Positions 40,275 to 47,709 are shown, counted from the first letter of the stretch. The stretch is DNA of 64,000 nucleotides from Actinomadura chibensis NBRC 106107 (GCF_001552135.1 NZ_BCQP01000019.1:53172-117171); one strand, 5' to 3'. Notes: generated by a model from the letters alone, not told the origin. A program made the numbers and translations.

Positions 40275-40300
40275 TGATCGGGTCTGGTGATCGGGTCTGG
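40275..40300 (-). repeat. Perfect 13-bp tandem direct repeat in the aminotransferase leader
   Basis: TGATCGGGTCTGG occurs twice with no gap. It lies between the GntR operator and the Shine-Dalgarno, so it is in the 5' leader of the mRNA. Role unknown; it could be a recent duplication or a second binding site. Confidence 0.7.
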
Positions 40301-40304
40301 CGGT

Positions 40305-40320
40305 AGATTGTCGACAATCT
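40305..40320. promoter_or_regulatory. GntR/FCD operator 1, perfect 16-bp palindrome
   Basis: AGATTGTCGACAATCT is perfectly palindromic and of the TTGTC-GACAA type bound by FadR/VanR-class GntR repressors. It covers the predicted transcript start of the aminotransferase gene. Operator 2 (43369-43382) has the same core GATTGT-nn-ACAATC. Confidence 0.75.
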
Positions 40321-40322
40321 GC

Positions 40323-40352
40323 AATGTAGGTGGCCGGACGGCCGACTGTCCA
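40323..40352 (-). promoter_or_regulatory. Promoter of the aminotransferase gene
   Basis: Minus-strand -35 TGGACA (40347-40352) and -10 TACATT (40323-40328) are 18 bases apart. The start site near 40316 lies inside operator 1, which would allow simple repression. Confidence 0.5.
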
Positions 40353-40396
40353 GTGGCCCGGCCGCCCGCTGCCCCGGCCGCCCGGTGACCCGCGCG

Positions 40397-41056
40397 CTAG
40401 CCGACGCGGAGCCGGTCGATGGAGTCGGTCATGTGCTCCTCGATGAGCTTCAGCAGCCGCTCCTCCTCGCCGTCGCCGATCGCGTCGACCAGCCTGCGGT
40501 GCTCCTCGACCAGCTCGGACGGCTCGGGATAGGTGTCCTGCAGCGCGTTCAGGCACATCCGCGTCTCGACCAGCAGCGTGTGCGCCATCCGCTCCAGCCG
40601 CTGGCTCCCCGACGAGCTGACCAGCACCTCGTGGAACGCCTGGTCGGCGTCGCTCATCGCGACCCGGTCGCGCTGGCTCGCGGCGTCGACCAGGGCGTCC
40701 AGGGCGTCGGTGAGCCGGGCCACCGCCTCGCCCCGGTTGCGCTCCATGATGAGCCGGCACGCCTCCCGCTCGATCGCGAGCCGGGCGAGGTAGACGTCCT
40801 CGACGTCGCCCTCGTCCAGCGTGATCACGAACAGCCCGCGGTGCGGCTCGCTGACCAGCAGCCCCTCCTGGACGAGCCGCTGCATCGCCTCGCGCAGCGG
40901 GCCCCGGCTGATGCCGAGCCGCCCGGCCAGCTCGGCCTCGCCGAGCTGGGCGCCGGGCGCCAGCGACCCGTACATGATCGCCGAGCGCAGCTCGTCCGAG
41001 ACGATCTCGACGGTGGACTTCCGGGGGACAGGTTCCAGCTCACCCAACTGGCCCAT
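40397..41056 (-). CDS. GntR family transcriptional regulator, FCD (FadR) subfamily
   Basis: 219 residues from ATG 41054-41056 with AAAGGGG upstream. N-terminal winged helix at 15-75 (IVSDELRSAIMYGSLAPGAQL, in part, and ELAGRLGISRGPLREAMQRLVQEGLL), then the all-helical FCD ligand domain with its usual Asp/His metal-ligand positions (DADQAFHEVLV, VEEHRRLVDAI, IEEHM). FCD repressors bind a metabolite of the pathway they control. The two GATTGT-ACAATC operators in this window flank its operon and its aminotransferase neighbour, so it is almost certainly the local regulator. Confidence 0.93.
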   Translation of the reverse strand: MGQLGELEPVPRKSTVEIVSDELRSAIMYGSLAPGAQLGEAELAGRLGISRGPLREAMQRLVQEGLLVSEPHRGLFVITLDEGDVEDVYLARLAIEREACRLIMERNRGEAVARLTDALDALVDAASQRDRVAMSDADQAFHEVLVSSSGSQRLERMAHTLLVETRMCLNALQDTYPEPSELVEEHRRLVDAIGDGEEERLLKLIEEHMTDSIDRLRVG

Positions 41057-41076
41057 TGCTGCGGGCCCCTTTCGTC

Positions 41077-41907
41077 TTATAGCTGCGGGGTACGGCTTCC
41101 CCGCTCGTCATCAGGCGTGGCGGCGGGCCCGGGGACGGGGGCGGGCGCCGCGAAAAGCGTGCCGAGCCCGGTGCGCGGCGCGAGCCCCGCCGGGCCCGCC
41201 GCGAGGCGCAGCCCCTCCCACACGCTCACCTGGTTCGCGGTCAGGACCGGCTTGCCGACCCGCGCCTCCAGCTCGTCGAGCCAGGACACGGTGTGCAGCG
41301 CGGTGTCGGGCACGAGCACCGCCTCGGCGTCCGGGTGGTCGTTGGCCGCGACGAAGGCGAGCACCTCGTCCCGGCCGAGGGTGCCGACCTCGGCGGCGGT
41401 GACGATGCCGCGGCACGACAGCGCCACGACCTCGATCCCGGCGTGCCCGAGGAAGGCGACGAACCGCTCCGCGACGTCGGCCGGGTAGGTCGCGGCGACC
41501 GCGACCCTGCTCAGGCCGAGCGCCCTCGCGGCGTGCACGAACGCGAACGACGTGCTGGACGCGGGCACCCCCGCCGCCTCCGCGACGCCCGCGACCTGCT
41601 GGGCCGCGCCGTCCCAGCCGAAGACGAAGCTCCCGCTGGTGCACGCCCACACGGCGGCCTGGACGCCGGTGCCGCGCAGCGTCCGCGCCCCGTCGCCGAG
41701 GACGTCGGCGCCGCCGATGTCGAGCAGCGCGTCGACGCGGTGGGCGTCCTCCCGCATCAGCGTGTGGACGACCGGCAGGCTCACGCCGCCGAGGGCGCGC
41801 TCGATGGCCGGGTAGTCGTCCTCGGCGCTGAAGCCGGGGTAGAGGAAGCCGGCGCTCAAGGAGTTCTGACGCATGGGATCGCTCATCCTAACGCTCGTGT
41901 CGATCAT
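41077..41907 (-). CDS. Maleate isomerase / arylmalonate decarboxylase family protein (copy B)
   Basis: 276 residues from ATG 41905-41907, which overlaps the upstream stop in ATGA. It is an Asp/Glu-racemase-superfamily fold with two half-sites; the cysteine-bearing loop WACTSGSF (first half) is the expected catalytic loop, while the second half has VPDTALHTVSWL in place of a second cysteine motif. Family members isomerise maleate, decarboxylate aryl malonates or racemise hydantoins. A loss of one cysteine would favour racemisation-free decarboxylation or another reaction (inference). It forms a pair with copy A directly upstream. Confidence 0.82.
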   Translation of the reverse strand: MIDTSVRMSDPMRQNSLSAGFLYPGFSAEDDYPAIERALGGVSLPVVHTLMREDAHRVDALLDIGGADVLGDGARTLRGTGVQAAVWACTSGSFVFGWDGAAQQVAGVAEAAGVPASSTSFAFVHAARALGLSRVAVAATYPADVAERFVAFLGHAGIEVVALSCRGIVTAAEVGTLGRDEVLAFVAANDHPDAEAVLVPDTALHTVSWLDELEARVGKPVLTANQVSVWEGLRLAAGPAGLAPRTGLGTLFAAPAPVPGPAATPDDERGSRTPQL

Positions 41908-42677
41908 GCCGCGGTGGACGGGGCGAGCCGCACGAGCGACTGCCCGGGACCGGCCGCCGAGCGGCCCATCGCGCGCAGCGCCGTGCACATCGTCACCTGG
42001 TTGGCGGTGAGGACGGGCTTCCCGATCATCTGCTCCAGCGGCGCGATGATGTCGTAGGTCGGCACGTTCGTGCAGCTGATGTAGACCGCGTCGGCCTCCG
42101 GCCGGTCGACCGACGACACCGCGGACACGATCTCGCCGTAGCCGACCTTCCAGATGTGGCTGAGCAGCCCCATCCCGACGGACGACACCACCTCGATGCC
42201 GTACTCGCCGAGGAACGACACCAGCCGCTCGGTGACGGCGTCGATATAGGGGGTGACGACCGCGATCCGCCGGACGTCGAGCAGCCGCAGCGACTCGACG
42301 AGCGCGCCGGACGTCGTCGTCGACACGGGCGCGCCCGCGGCCGTCATGGCCTGGTTGAGCTGCAGCTCGCCCGCCTTGCCGCGGATGAAGCTGCCGGACG
42401 CGCAGGCGTAGGCGACGGCGAGCGGCTCGGGGGCGAGCACGTCCCGGGTCGCCTGCCGGACGATCGACTGGTCCGACAGCGCGGAGGCCATCTCCACGGT
42501 GACCGGCACCGGCACGTACGGGAGGCGGGTCATGAACAGGGACACGTCGTCGGGGGTCCACCGCCACAGCTCGCGGTCGAGGGCGAAGTCGAAAGGCGCG
42601 ACCACGCCGATGCCGTGCTGGGCGAGCAGCTCGGGGCCGACGACCAGCGTGGGGTCGAATGCCATCTGCGGGGCCAC
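41904..42677 (-). CDS. Maleate isomerase / arylmalonate decarboxylase family protein (copy A)
   Basis: 257 residues from GTG 42677, four bases after the DUF3830 stop; ATG 42665 is an alternative and neither has a clear ribosome site. Both cysteine loops of the Asp/Glu-racemase superfamily are present: AYACASGSFIRGK and VYISCTNVPTYD, as in maleate cis-trans isomerases. GKPVLTANQVTMCTALRAMG near the end is the conserved C-terminal block and is shared with copy B. Two such enzymes in tandem may form a heterodimer or act in sequence. Confidence 0.84.
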   Translation of the reverse strand: MAPQMAFDPTLVVGPELLAQHGIGVVAPFDFALDRELWRWTPDDVSLFMTRLPYVPVPVTVEMASALSDQSIVRQATRDVLAPEPLAVAYACASGSFIRGKAGELQLNQAMTAAGAPVSTTTSGALVESLRLLDVRRIAVVTPYIDAVTERLVSFLGEYGIEVVSSVGMGLLSHIWKVGYGEIVSAVSSVDRPEADAVYISCTNVPTYDIIAPLEQMIGKPVLTANQVTMCTALRAMGRSAAGPGQSLVRLAPSTAA

Positions 42678-42681
42678 CGCT

Positions 42682-43176
42682 CTAGGACTCGGCGCGGCTG
42701 TAGACCAGCCGCTCGCCGACGCCGCCGGACCGCCACACGTCGTTGCACGCCTCGGCCATCCGGTCGAGGCCGTCGACGATCGTCGCGTAGACGTTGCCCG
42801 GAACCCAGCCGACGTCCCCGTTGAGCAGCAGGTTGTTGCGCCCGTAGAAGATCGCGAGATCGATGACGCCGGGGAGCCCGTGGATCCCCTTCTCCTCCTT
42901 GAACCGGCGGTCGAGCATGCCGCCGGCGAACGAGAAGTAGACGACGTCGCCGGGGATCGGGGTGACGGTGGGGTTCTCCAGGCCGACCTCGTCCTCGGTG
43001 AACCGCTCGACCATCGTGTAGACCTCGTTGCGCGCGTACTTGGCGTGGTAGGCGTCGCCGCCGAGGGGCAGGGAGCGCCATACGGCCTCGCACGTCCGCG
43101 GCGCGTCCTTCTCCAGCAGTTCCGCGACGCATGAGACGCCGCGGCGCTCCAGAGTGATGGTCATGAGCTTGGGCAT
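42682..43176 (-). CDS. DUF3830 family protein (cyclophilin-like fold)
   Basis: 164 residues from ATG 43174-43176, which has GGGAGG seven bases upstream; ATG 43164 is in frame but without this. The segments ITLERRGVSCVAELLEKDAPRTCEAVW (in part) and PIPGDVVYFSFAGG match DUF3830, a small beta-barrel family that I recall near genes for breakdown of cyclic amides and dicarboxylates. It is the first gene of the leftward operon DUF3830 - copy A - copy B - GntR, with a leader of about 197 bases. Function unknown; a lyase, isomerase or binding role in the pathway is possible. Confidence 0.82.
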   Translation of the reverse strand: MPKLMTITLERRGVSCVAELLEKDAPRTCEAVWRSLPLGGDAYHAKYARNEVYTMVERFTEDEVGLENPTVTPIPGDVVYFSFAGGMLDRRFKEEKGIHGLPGVIDLAIFYGRNNLLLNGDVGWVPGNVYATIVDGLDRMAEACNDVWRSGGVGERLVYSRAES

Positions 43177-43242
43177 GCTGGGACCTCCCCGTGCACAGGG
43201 GTGGGCGAGAGCGTCGCCACCCGAAGGACTCTCCGTGTTTCG

Positions 43243-43259
43243 GTGGGGGAGACCCCCAC
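43243..43259 (-). promoter_or_regulatory. Stable hairpin in the leader of the DUF3830 operon
   Basis: GTGGGGG and CCCCCAC form a 7-bp all-GC stem (with one A-T pair) around AGA. It lies in the long 5' leader on the minus strand, 70 bases before the start codon, and could be an attenuator or a processing site. Confidence 0.4.
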
Positions 43260-43266
43260 GGCAGTT

Positions 43267-43276
43267 AGAGCGCTCT
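43267..43276. promoter_or_regulatory. Palindrome AGAGCGCTCT
   Basis: A perfect 10-bp palindrome with a central GAGCGCTC, the core of many LacI-family operators in actinomycetes. No LacI gene is in the window, so this is a weak candidate. Confidence 0.3.
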
Positions 43277-43368
43277 GGGATCCGTCCTGGCCTTGCTTGG
43301 CAGCGGTTGCGACGGTCTTACAGCACACGATCTCTTTGCGGTGACCGGGGCTGGCGGGGCACCGCGCT

Positions 43369-43382
43369 GATTGTTGACAATC
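43369..43382. promoter_or_regulatory. GntR/FCD operator 2 between the divergent catabolic operons
   Basis: GATTGT-TG-ACAATC matches operator 1. It overlaps the -35 box of the rightward promoter and the -10 box of the leftward promoter, so one bound repressor would shut both operons. Confidence 0.75.
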
Positions 43383-43402
43383 CTACGAACGCTTCCTAGC
43401 GT
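43374..43402 (+). promoter_or_regulatory. Promoter of the hydroxyacid dehydrogenase-amidase operon
   Basis: -35 TTGACA (43374-43379) is a perfect consensus and -10 TAGCGT (43397-43402) follows at 17 bases. The start site near 43409 gives a 43-base leader before GTG 43452. Confidence 0.7.
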
Positions 43403-43407
43403 GTCAA
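43380..43407 (-). promoter_or_regulatory. Promoter of the DUF3830-GntR operon
   Basis: On the minus strand, -35 TTGACA (43402-43407) and -10 TAGGAT (43380-43385) are 16 bases apart. The promoter lies on almost the same DNA as the rightward one, in the opposite direction. Confidence 0.65.
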
Positions 43408-43451
43408 TGCCTCCCCGAGTTGCCTTCACGTAAATTCAGCACTCCCTGAAA

Positions 43452-44477
43452 GTGGCGCCGATGGAGCATGCCCTGCCCACACCCGCCGCGCCGCCCGACG
43501 TGGTGGTGCTCACGGGCGACGTCCAGCCGCGCGAGATGGCCGAGGCCGAGCGGCTCGGCCGCGTCCGCTACGTCCGCGAACCGCAGCTCGCGGACGCCCT
43601 GCCGGACGCCGACGTGTTCTTCATGTGGGATTTCCTGTCCGACGCGGTGGCCGGTTCGTGGCCGTCCGCGGGCGGCCCGTCCTGGGTCCACATCGCGAGC
43701 GCGGGGGTCGACCGGCTGGCCTTCCCCGCCCTCACGGAAAGTGATGTGGTTGTCACCAACTCGCGAGGCGTTTTCGACGAGCCGATCGCAGAATACGTCC
43801 TCGGCCTGGTGCTCGCGTTCGCGAAGGACCTGGGCACGACCGTCCGGCTCCAGGGGGAGCGGCGCTGGCGGCACCGCGAGACCGAGCGGATCACCGGCGC
43901 CCGCGCGCTCGTGGTCGGCACCGGGCCGATCGGCCGCGCCATCGCCCGCCGGCTGTCGGCGGCGGGCCTCGCCGTCTGCGGCGCGGGCCGCACCGCCCGC
44001 GACGGCGACCCCGACTTCGGCGTCGTGAAGTCGGTGGCGGCGCTCGGCGAGGCGCTCGCCGACGCCGACTACGTCGTGCTGGCGGCGCCGCTCACCGCGC
44101 AGACCCGCGGCATGATCGACGCCGCCGCGCTGGACCGGATGCGGCCGTCCGCCCGGCTGGTCAACGTCGGGCGCGGCGGGCTGGTCGCCGAGCCCGACCT
44201 CGTCAAGGCCCTGTCCGCCGGGCGGATCGCGGGCGCGGCGCTCGACGTCTTCGAGGACGAGCCGCTCCCGCCGTCCTCGCCGCTGTGGGACATGCCGAAC
44301 GTGATCGTCTCCCCGCACATGTCCGGCGACGTCGTCGGCTGGCGGGACGAGCTGGTCCGCCTGTTCACCGAGAACCTCGGCCGCTACGTGTCCGGCCGCC
44401 CGCTGCGCAACGTCGTCGACAAGAGGCTCGGCTACGTCGGCTCGGACGACACACAGAACCAGAGGGGGGAGCCATGA
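43452..44477 (+). CDS. D-2-hydroxyacid dehydrogenase family protein
   Basis: 341 residues from GTG 43452 (ATG 43461 also possible; no clear ribosome site). The nucleotide domain has VVGTGPIGRAIARRL (GxGxxG at 156-161). The catalytic Arg, Glu and His are Arg241 (NVGRGGLV), Glu270 (DVFEDEP) and His289 (SPHMSG), all in place. It should reduce a 2-oxo acid or oxidise a D-2-hydroxy acid with NAD(P). It overlaps the amidase start by four bases (ATGA). In the pathway it may act on the acid released by the amidase or made by the racemase-family enzymes (inference). Confidence 0.9.
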   Translation: MAPMEHALPTPAAPPDVVVLTGDVQPREMAEAERLGRVRYVREPQLADALPDADVFFMWDFLSDAVAGSWPSAGGPSWVHIASAGVDRLAFPALTESDVVVTNSRGVFDEPIAEYVLGLVLAFAKDLGTTVRLQGERRWRHRETERITGARALVVGTGPIGRAIARRLSAAGLAVCGAGRTARDGDPDFGVVKSVAALGEALADADYVVLAAPLTAQTRGMIDAAALDRMRPSARLVNVGRGGLVAEPDLVKALSAGRIAGAALDVFEDEPLPPSSPLWDMPNVIVSPHMSGDVVGWRDELVRLFTENLGRYVSGRPLRNVVDKRLGYVGSDDTQNQRGEP

Positions 44478-45868
44478 CCGACGCGGCCGACCTGACCGCG
44501 ACAGAACTGCTGGCGGCGTACGGGGCGGGGACGCTGTCCCCGGTCGAGGCGGCCGCGGCCGTCCTCGCGCGGATCGAGCGCGACGATCCCGAGCTCAACG
44601 CGTTCTGCCTGGTCGACCCGGACACCACCCTCGACATGGCGCGCGCGTCGGCCGACCGGAGGCGGCGCGGCGCGCCGCTCGGCCCGCTGGACGGCGTGCC
44701 CGTCTCGATCAAGGACGTCTTCCTCACCCGCGGCTGGCCGACCCTGCGCGGCTCCACGACGATCGACCCGGCGGGCCCCTGGGACGAGGACTCGCCCGCC
44801 GTCGCCCGCCTCCGCGAGCAGGGCGCGGTGTTCGTCGGCAAGACCACCACGCCCGAGTTCGCCTGGAAGGGCGTCACCGACGGCCCGCTGACCGGCGTCA
44901 CGCGCAACCCGTGGGACCCCGCGCGCACGCCCGGCGGGTCGAGCGGCGGCGCGGCGGCGGCCGTCGCGGCGGGCATGGCGCCGCTCGCGCTCGGCACGGA
45001 CGGCGGCGGCTCGGTCCGCATCCCGGCCGCGTTCACCGGCACGTTCACGATCAAGCCGACGTACGGGCGCGTCCCGCACTACCCGGCGAGCCCGTTCGGG
45101 ACGCTCGCGCACACCGGCCCGATGACCAACACCGTCGCCGAGGCGGCGCTGTTCCTCGACGCGATCTGCGGCGCGGACGGCCGGGACTGGTCGGCGCTGC
45201 CGCCGCCGGACGTCGTGTTCGCCGAGGGCGGACCGGACGACCTGACCGGCCTGCGCGTCGCGTTCAGCCCCGACCTCGGGTTCGCGCGGGTCGATCCGGA
45301 GGTCGCGGCGCCCGTCGCGGCGGCGGCCGAGGCGTTCGCCGCGCTGGGCGCGAAGGTCGAGCAGGCCGATCCGGGCTTCGCCGACCCGGTCGAGGCGTTC
45401 GAGGTGCTCTGGTTCGCGGGCGCGGCGAAGGTCGTCGAGCACCTGTCGGCGGCGGAGCGCGAGCGGCTCGACCCGGGGCTGCGGGAGATCTGCGAGCGGG
45501 GCGCGCGGTACTCGGCCGTCGACTACCTGACGGCGACGGCCCGCAGGATGGACCTCGGCCGCCTGATGGGCCTGTTCCACGAGCGCTACGACCTGCTGCT
45601 CACCCCGACGATGCCGATCGCCGCGTTCGAGGCGGGCACGGAGGTCCCGGCGGGGTCGCCGTCCCCGCGCTGGACGAGCTGGACCCCGTTCACCTACCCG
45701 TTCAACATGACGCAGCAGCCCGCCGCGAGCGTGCCCTGCGGCTTCACCTCCGGCGGCCTGCCGGTCGGCCTCCAGGTCGTCGGCGCCCGCCACGCCGACG
45801 CCCTGGTCATGGCCGCCTGCGCCGCCTACGAGCGGGCGTACCCGTGGAAGCGGTTCAGCCGAACGTGA
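44474..45868 (+). CDS. Amidase (amidase signature family)
   Basis: 464 residues from ATG 44474 with GAGGGGGGAG upstream and an ATGA overlap. The Ser-cisSer-Lys triad is complete: Lys80 (VSIKDVF), Ser156 (GGSSGG) and Ser180 (GTDGGGSVRIPAAF). The C-terminal LPVGLQVVGARHAD is typical. It hydrolyses an amide to the acid and ammonia or an amine, in the cytoplasm. Coupled to the dehydrogenase, opposite the maleate-isomerase-like genes, it may be a maleamate- or aryl-amide-type hydrolase, but this is inference. Overlaps the convergent alcohol dehydrogenase gene by 14 bases. Confidence 0.93.
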   Translation: MTDAADLTATELLAAYGAGTLSPVEAAAAVLARIERDDPELNAFCLVDPDTTLDMARASADRRRRGAPLGPLDGVPVSIKDVFLTRGWPTLRGSTTIDPAGPWDEDSPAVARLREQGAVFVGKTTTPEFAWKGVTDGPLTGVTRNPWDPARTPGGSSGGAAAAVAAGMAPLALGTDGGGSVRIPAAFTGTFTIKPTYGRVPHYPASPFGTLAHTGPMTNTVAEAALFLDAICGADGRDWSALPPPDVVFAEGGPDDLTGLRVAFSPDLGFARVDPEVAAPVAAAAEAFAALGAKVEQADPGFADPVEAFEVLWFAGAAKVVEHLSAAERERLDPGLREICERGARYSAVDYLTATARRMDLGRLMGLFHERYDLLLTPTMPIAAFEAGTEVPAGSPSPRWTSWTPFTYPFNMTQQPAASVPCGFTSGGLPVGLQVVGARHADALVMAACAAYERAYPWKRFSRT

Positions 45869-46871
45869 TCACGGCGCGGCCGCCGCGGTGGGCGCCCGCG
45901 TCCATCGCGGCGAGGACGCCGGGCGCGTCGTCCAGCGCGACCGGGGTGACCTCGGGGACGATCCCGTGCGCCACCGCGAACGCGAGCGTGTCGCGCAGGT
46001 CGTGCGGCGAGCCGGACGGGACGCCCATGACCCGCTGCCGGTTCATCACCAGCGCGACCGGCGGGACGGCGACGTCCTCCGCGCCCACGCCGAGGTAGAG
46101 CAGGGTTCCGCCGGGGCGCAGGCCGCCGAAGGCGGCGAGCCCGGCGGCGGTGTCGGGCGTGGTGTTGACCACCACGTCGGCGCCGCCCCAGCCGTTCAGC
46201 GCGTCGGCCGGGTCCCGCTCGGCGGTCGCGACGAACAGCTCGGCGCCCGCGTCCAGCGCGGCCTTCTCGGCGCGGCGGGAGCGCGACACGACCGCGACCC
46301 GCGCGCCCATCGCGGCGGCGAAGCGCAGGGCCATCGTCCCGACGCCGCCGGTGCCGACGACGGCGACCTTCGACCCGGCCGCCACGCCCGCCTGCCGCAG
46401 GCCGTTGAAACCGGTGATCCCGGCGCACATCAGCGGCGCGCCCGCGACCGGGTCGAGGCCCGCCGGGAGCGGGGTGACGAAACCGGCGCGGCCGACGAAG
46501 TACTCGGCGTAGCCGCCGTCCGTGGTGACCCCGGTGATCTGCTTCGGCGCGCCCGTGCACAGGATCTGGTCGCCGCGGACGCACTGGTCGCAGTGCCCGC
46601 AGGACCCGTGGATCCAGGCGGCGCCCACGGGCGTGCCGACCTCGGGCCAGTCGACGCCCTCGCCGAGCGCGGCGACCACGCCGCTGATCTCGTGCCCGGG
46701 GACGGCGGGGAACCTCGCGAACGGATAGTGGCCCTGGAACTGGCTCACCTCGGAGTAGCACATCCCGCAGGCGATGACCTTGACCAGGATCTCGCCGGGG
46801 CCGGGCTCGGGGACGTCCCGCTCGACGATCTCCAGCGGCTTGCCGGGGGAAGAAAGCACGGCGCTGCGCAT
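45855..46871 (-). CDS. Zinc-dependent alcohol dehydrogenase
   Basis: 338 residues from ATG 46869-46871 with GAGGGA eight bases upstream. Catalytic zinc ligands Cys38 (GMCYSE) and His60-Glu61 (GHE), and the structural zinc set Cys91, Cys94, Cys97 and Cys105, are all present; the nucleotide domain has VVGTGGVGTMALRFA. MDR superfamily, alcohol or formaldehyde-type oxidation with NAD(P). The gene is divergent from a TetR gene across a 121-base gap with a perfect inverted repeat just downstream of its likely start site. Confidence 0.92.
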   Translation of the reverse strand: MRSAVLSSPGKPLEIVERDVPEPGPGEILVKVIACGMCYSEVSQFQGHYPFARFPAVPGHEISGVVAALGEGVDWPEVGTPVGAAWIHGSCGHCDQCVRGDQILCTGAPKQITGVTTDGGYAEYFVGRAGFVTPLPAGLDPVAGAPLMCAGITGFNGLRQAGVAAGSKVAVVGTGGVGTMALRFAAAMGARVAVVSRSRRAEKAALDAGAELFVATAERDPADALNGWGGADVVVNTTPDTAAGLAAFGGLRPGGTLLYLGVGAEDVAVPPVALVMNRQRVMGVPSGSPHDLRDTLAFAVAHGIVPEVTPVALDDAPGVLAAMDAGAHRGGRAVITFG

Positions 46872-46900
46872 GGCGCATCCCTCTCAGTCGTCAGATAGGC

Positions 46901-46921
46901 ACCACCGCTCGTAGCGGTGGT
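46901..46921. promoter_or_regulatory. 21-bp perfect inverted repeat between adh and tetR genes (probable operator)
   Basis: ACCACCGCT and AGCGGTGGT are exact complements with CGT between. The site is right after the predicted start of the alcohol dehydrogenase transcript and 72 bases from the TetR start codon. It has the size of a TetR dimer site; in RNA it would also be a strong hairpin. Confidence 0.7.
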
Positions 46922-46930
46922 ATATCAACG

Positions 46931-46958
46931 ACTATAGCTCTGCTAAACACGATTGCAA
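46931..46958 (-). promoter_or_regulatory. Promoter of the alcohol dehydrogenase gene
   Basis: On the minus strand, -35 TTGCAA (46953-46958) and -10 TATAGT (46931-46936) are 16 bases apart; the start site would be near 46924, next to the inverted repeat. Confidence 0.5.
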
Positions 46959-46992
46959 ACGGCGCTCGGCGGAAGTCTGTAACATTGATTTC

Positions 46993-47694
46993 GTGACCGC
47001 TCCGAAGGACCCCGACACGCGCGACCGGATCGTCCGCGCCGCCGCGCGGCTGCTCGCCGAGGCGGGCGGCGGGGACGTCTCGACCCGCGCCGTCTGCGCC
47101 GCCGCCGGCGTCGGCGCGCCGACCCTCTACCACCACTTCGGCGACAAGGCCGGGCTGCTCGACGCCGTCGCCGCCCACGGGTTCGAGCAGTACCTCGCGA
47201 GCAAGCGCGCGCAGGCCCCGACCGGCGACCCGGTCGACGACCTGCGGCAGGGCTGGGACGTCCACGTCGAGTTCGGCCGGGCGCACCCCGAGTTCTACAC
47301 GCTGATGTACGGGACGCCCCGCCGGCCGCCCATCGCGAAGGAGGCGCACGCCATCCTGCTCGGGCTGGTCGAGGCCGTCGCCCGCGCCGGGCGGCTGCGC
47401 GTGCCGGTGGACACCGCCGCCGGGATGATCAGCGCCGCCGGGGTCGGGGTCACGCTCCTGATCGTCTCCGGCGAGGGCGGCGCGGACCTCTCCAAGCGGA
47501 CGCGCGAGGCGGTCCTCGCGGCGATCACCGTCCCGGCCGGGGAGGCGGGCGAAGAGGCGGCGTCGGCGTCGGCGGCCCAGCGCGCCGTGGCGCTGCGGGC
47601 CGCGCTGCGCGCCGACCCGCCGGCGCGGCTCAGCGGCCCCGAGGCCGCGCTGCTCGGCGAATGGCTCGACCGGATCGCAGCGGGCGAGCCCTAG
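46993..47694 (+). CDS. TetR family transcriptional regulator
   Basis: 233 residues from GTG 46993; TAACAT seven bases upstream would suit a leaderless transcript. Residues 8-55 form the helix-turn-helix (TRDRIVRAAARLLAEAGGGD, VSTRAVCAAAGVGAPTLYHHFGDKAGLL). The C-terminal domain (HPEFYTLMYG, AAGMISAAGVGVTLLIV) is of the WHG type. Divergent from the alcohol dehydrogenase gene, whose repression it probably mediates through the inverted repeat at 46901-46921. Confidence 0.9.
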   Translation: MTAPKDPDTRDRIVRAAARLLAEAGGGDVSTRAVCAAAGVGAPTLYHHFGDKAGLLDAVAAHGFEQYLASKRAQAPTGDPVDDLRQGWDVHVEFGRAHPEFYTLMYGTPRRPPIAKEAHAILLGLVEAVARAGRLRVPVDTAAGMISAAGVGVTLLIVSGEGGADLSKRTREAVLAAITVPAGEAGEEAASASAAQRAVALRAALRADPPARLSGPEAALLGEWLDRIAAGEP

Positions 47695-47709
47695 CGGACG
47701 GCCGGGGCG

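Noticed and set aside
43177..43300. Glycine-riboswitch-like pieces on the plus strand (GAGAG, CGAAGGA, CTCTGGGA)
   Set aside because: The order and pairing do not match the aptamer, and the plus-strand promoter lies downstream of the region, so it would not be transcribed in that direction from there.
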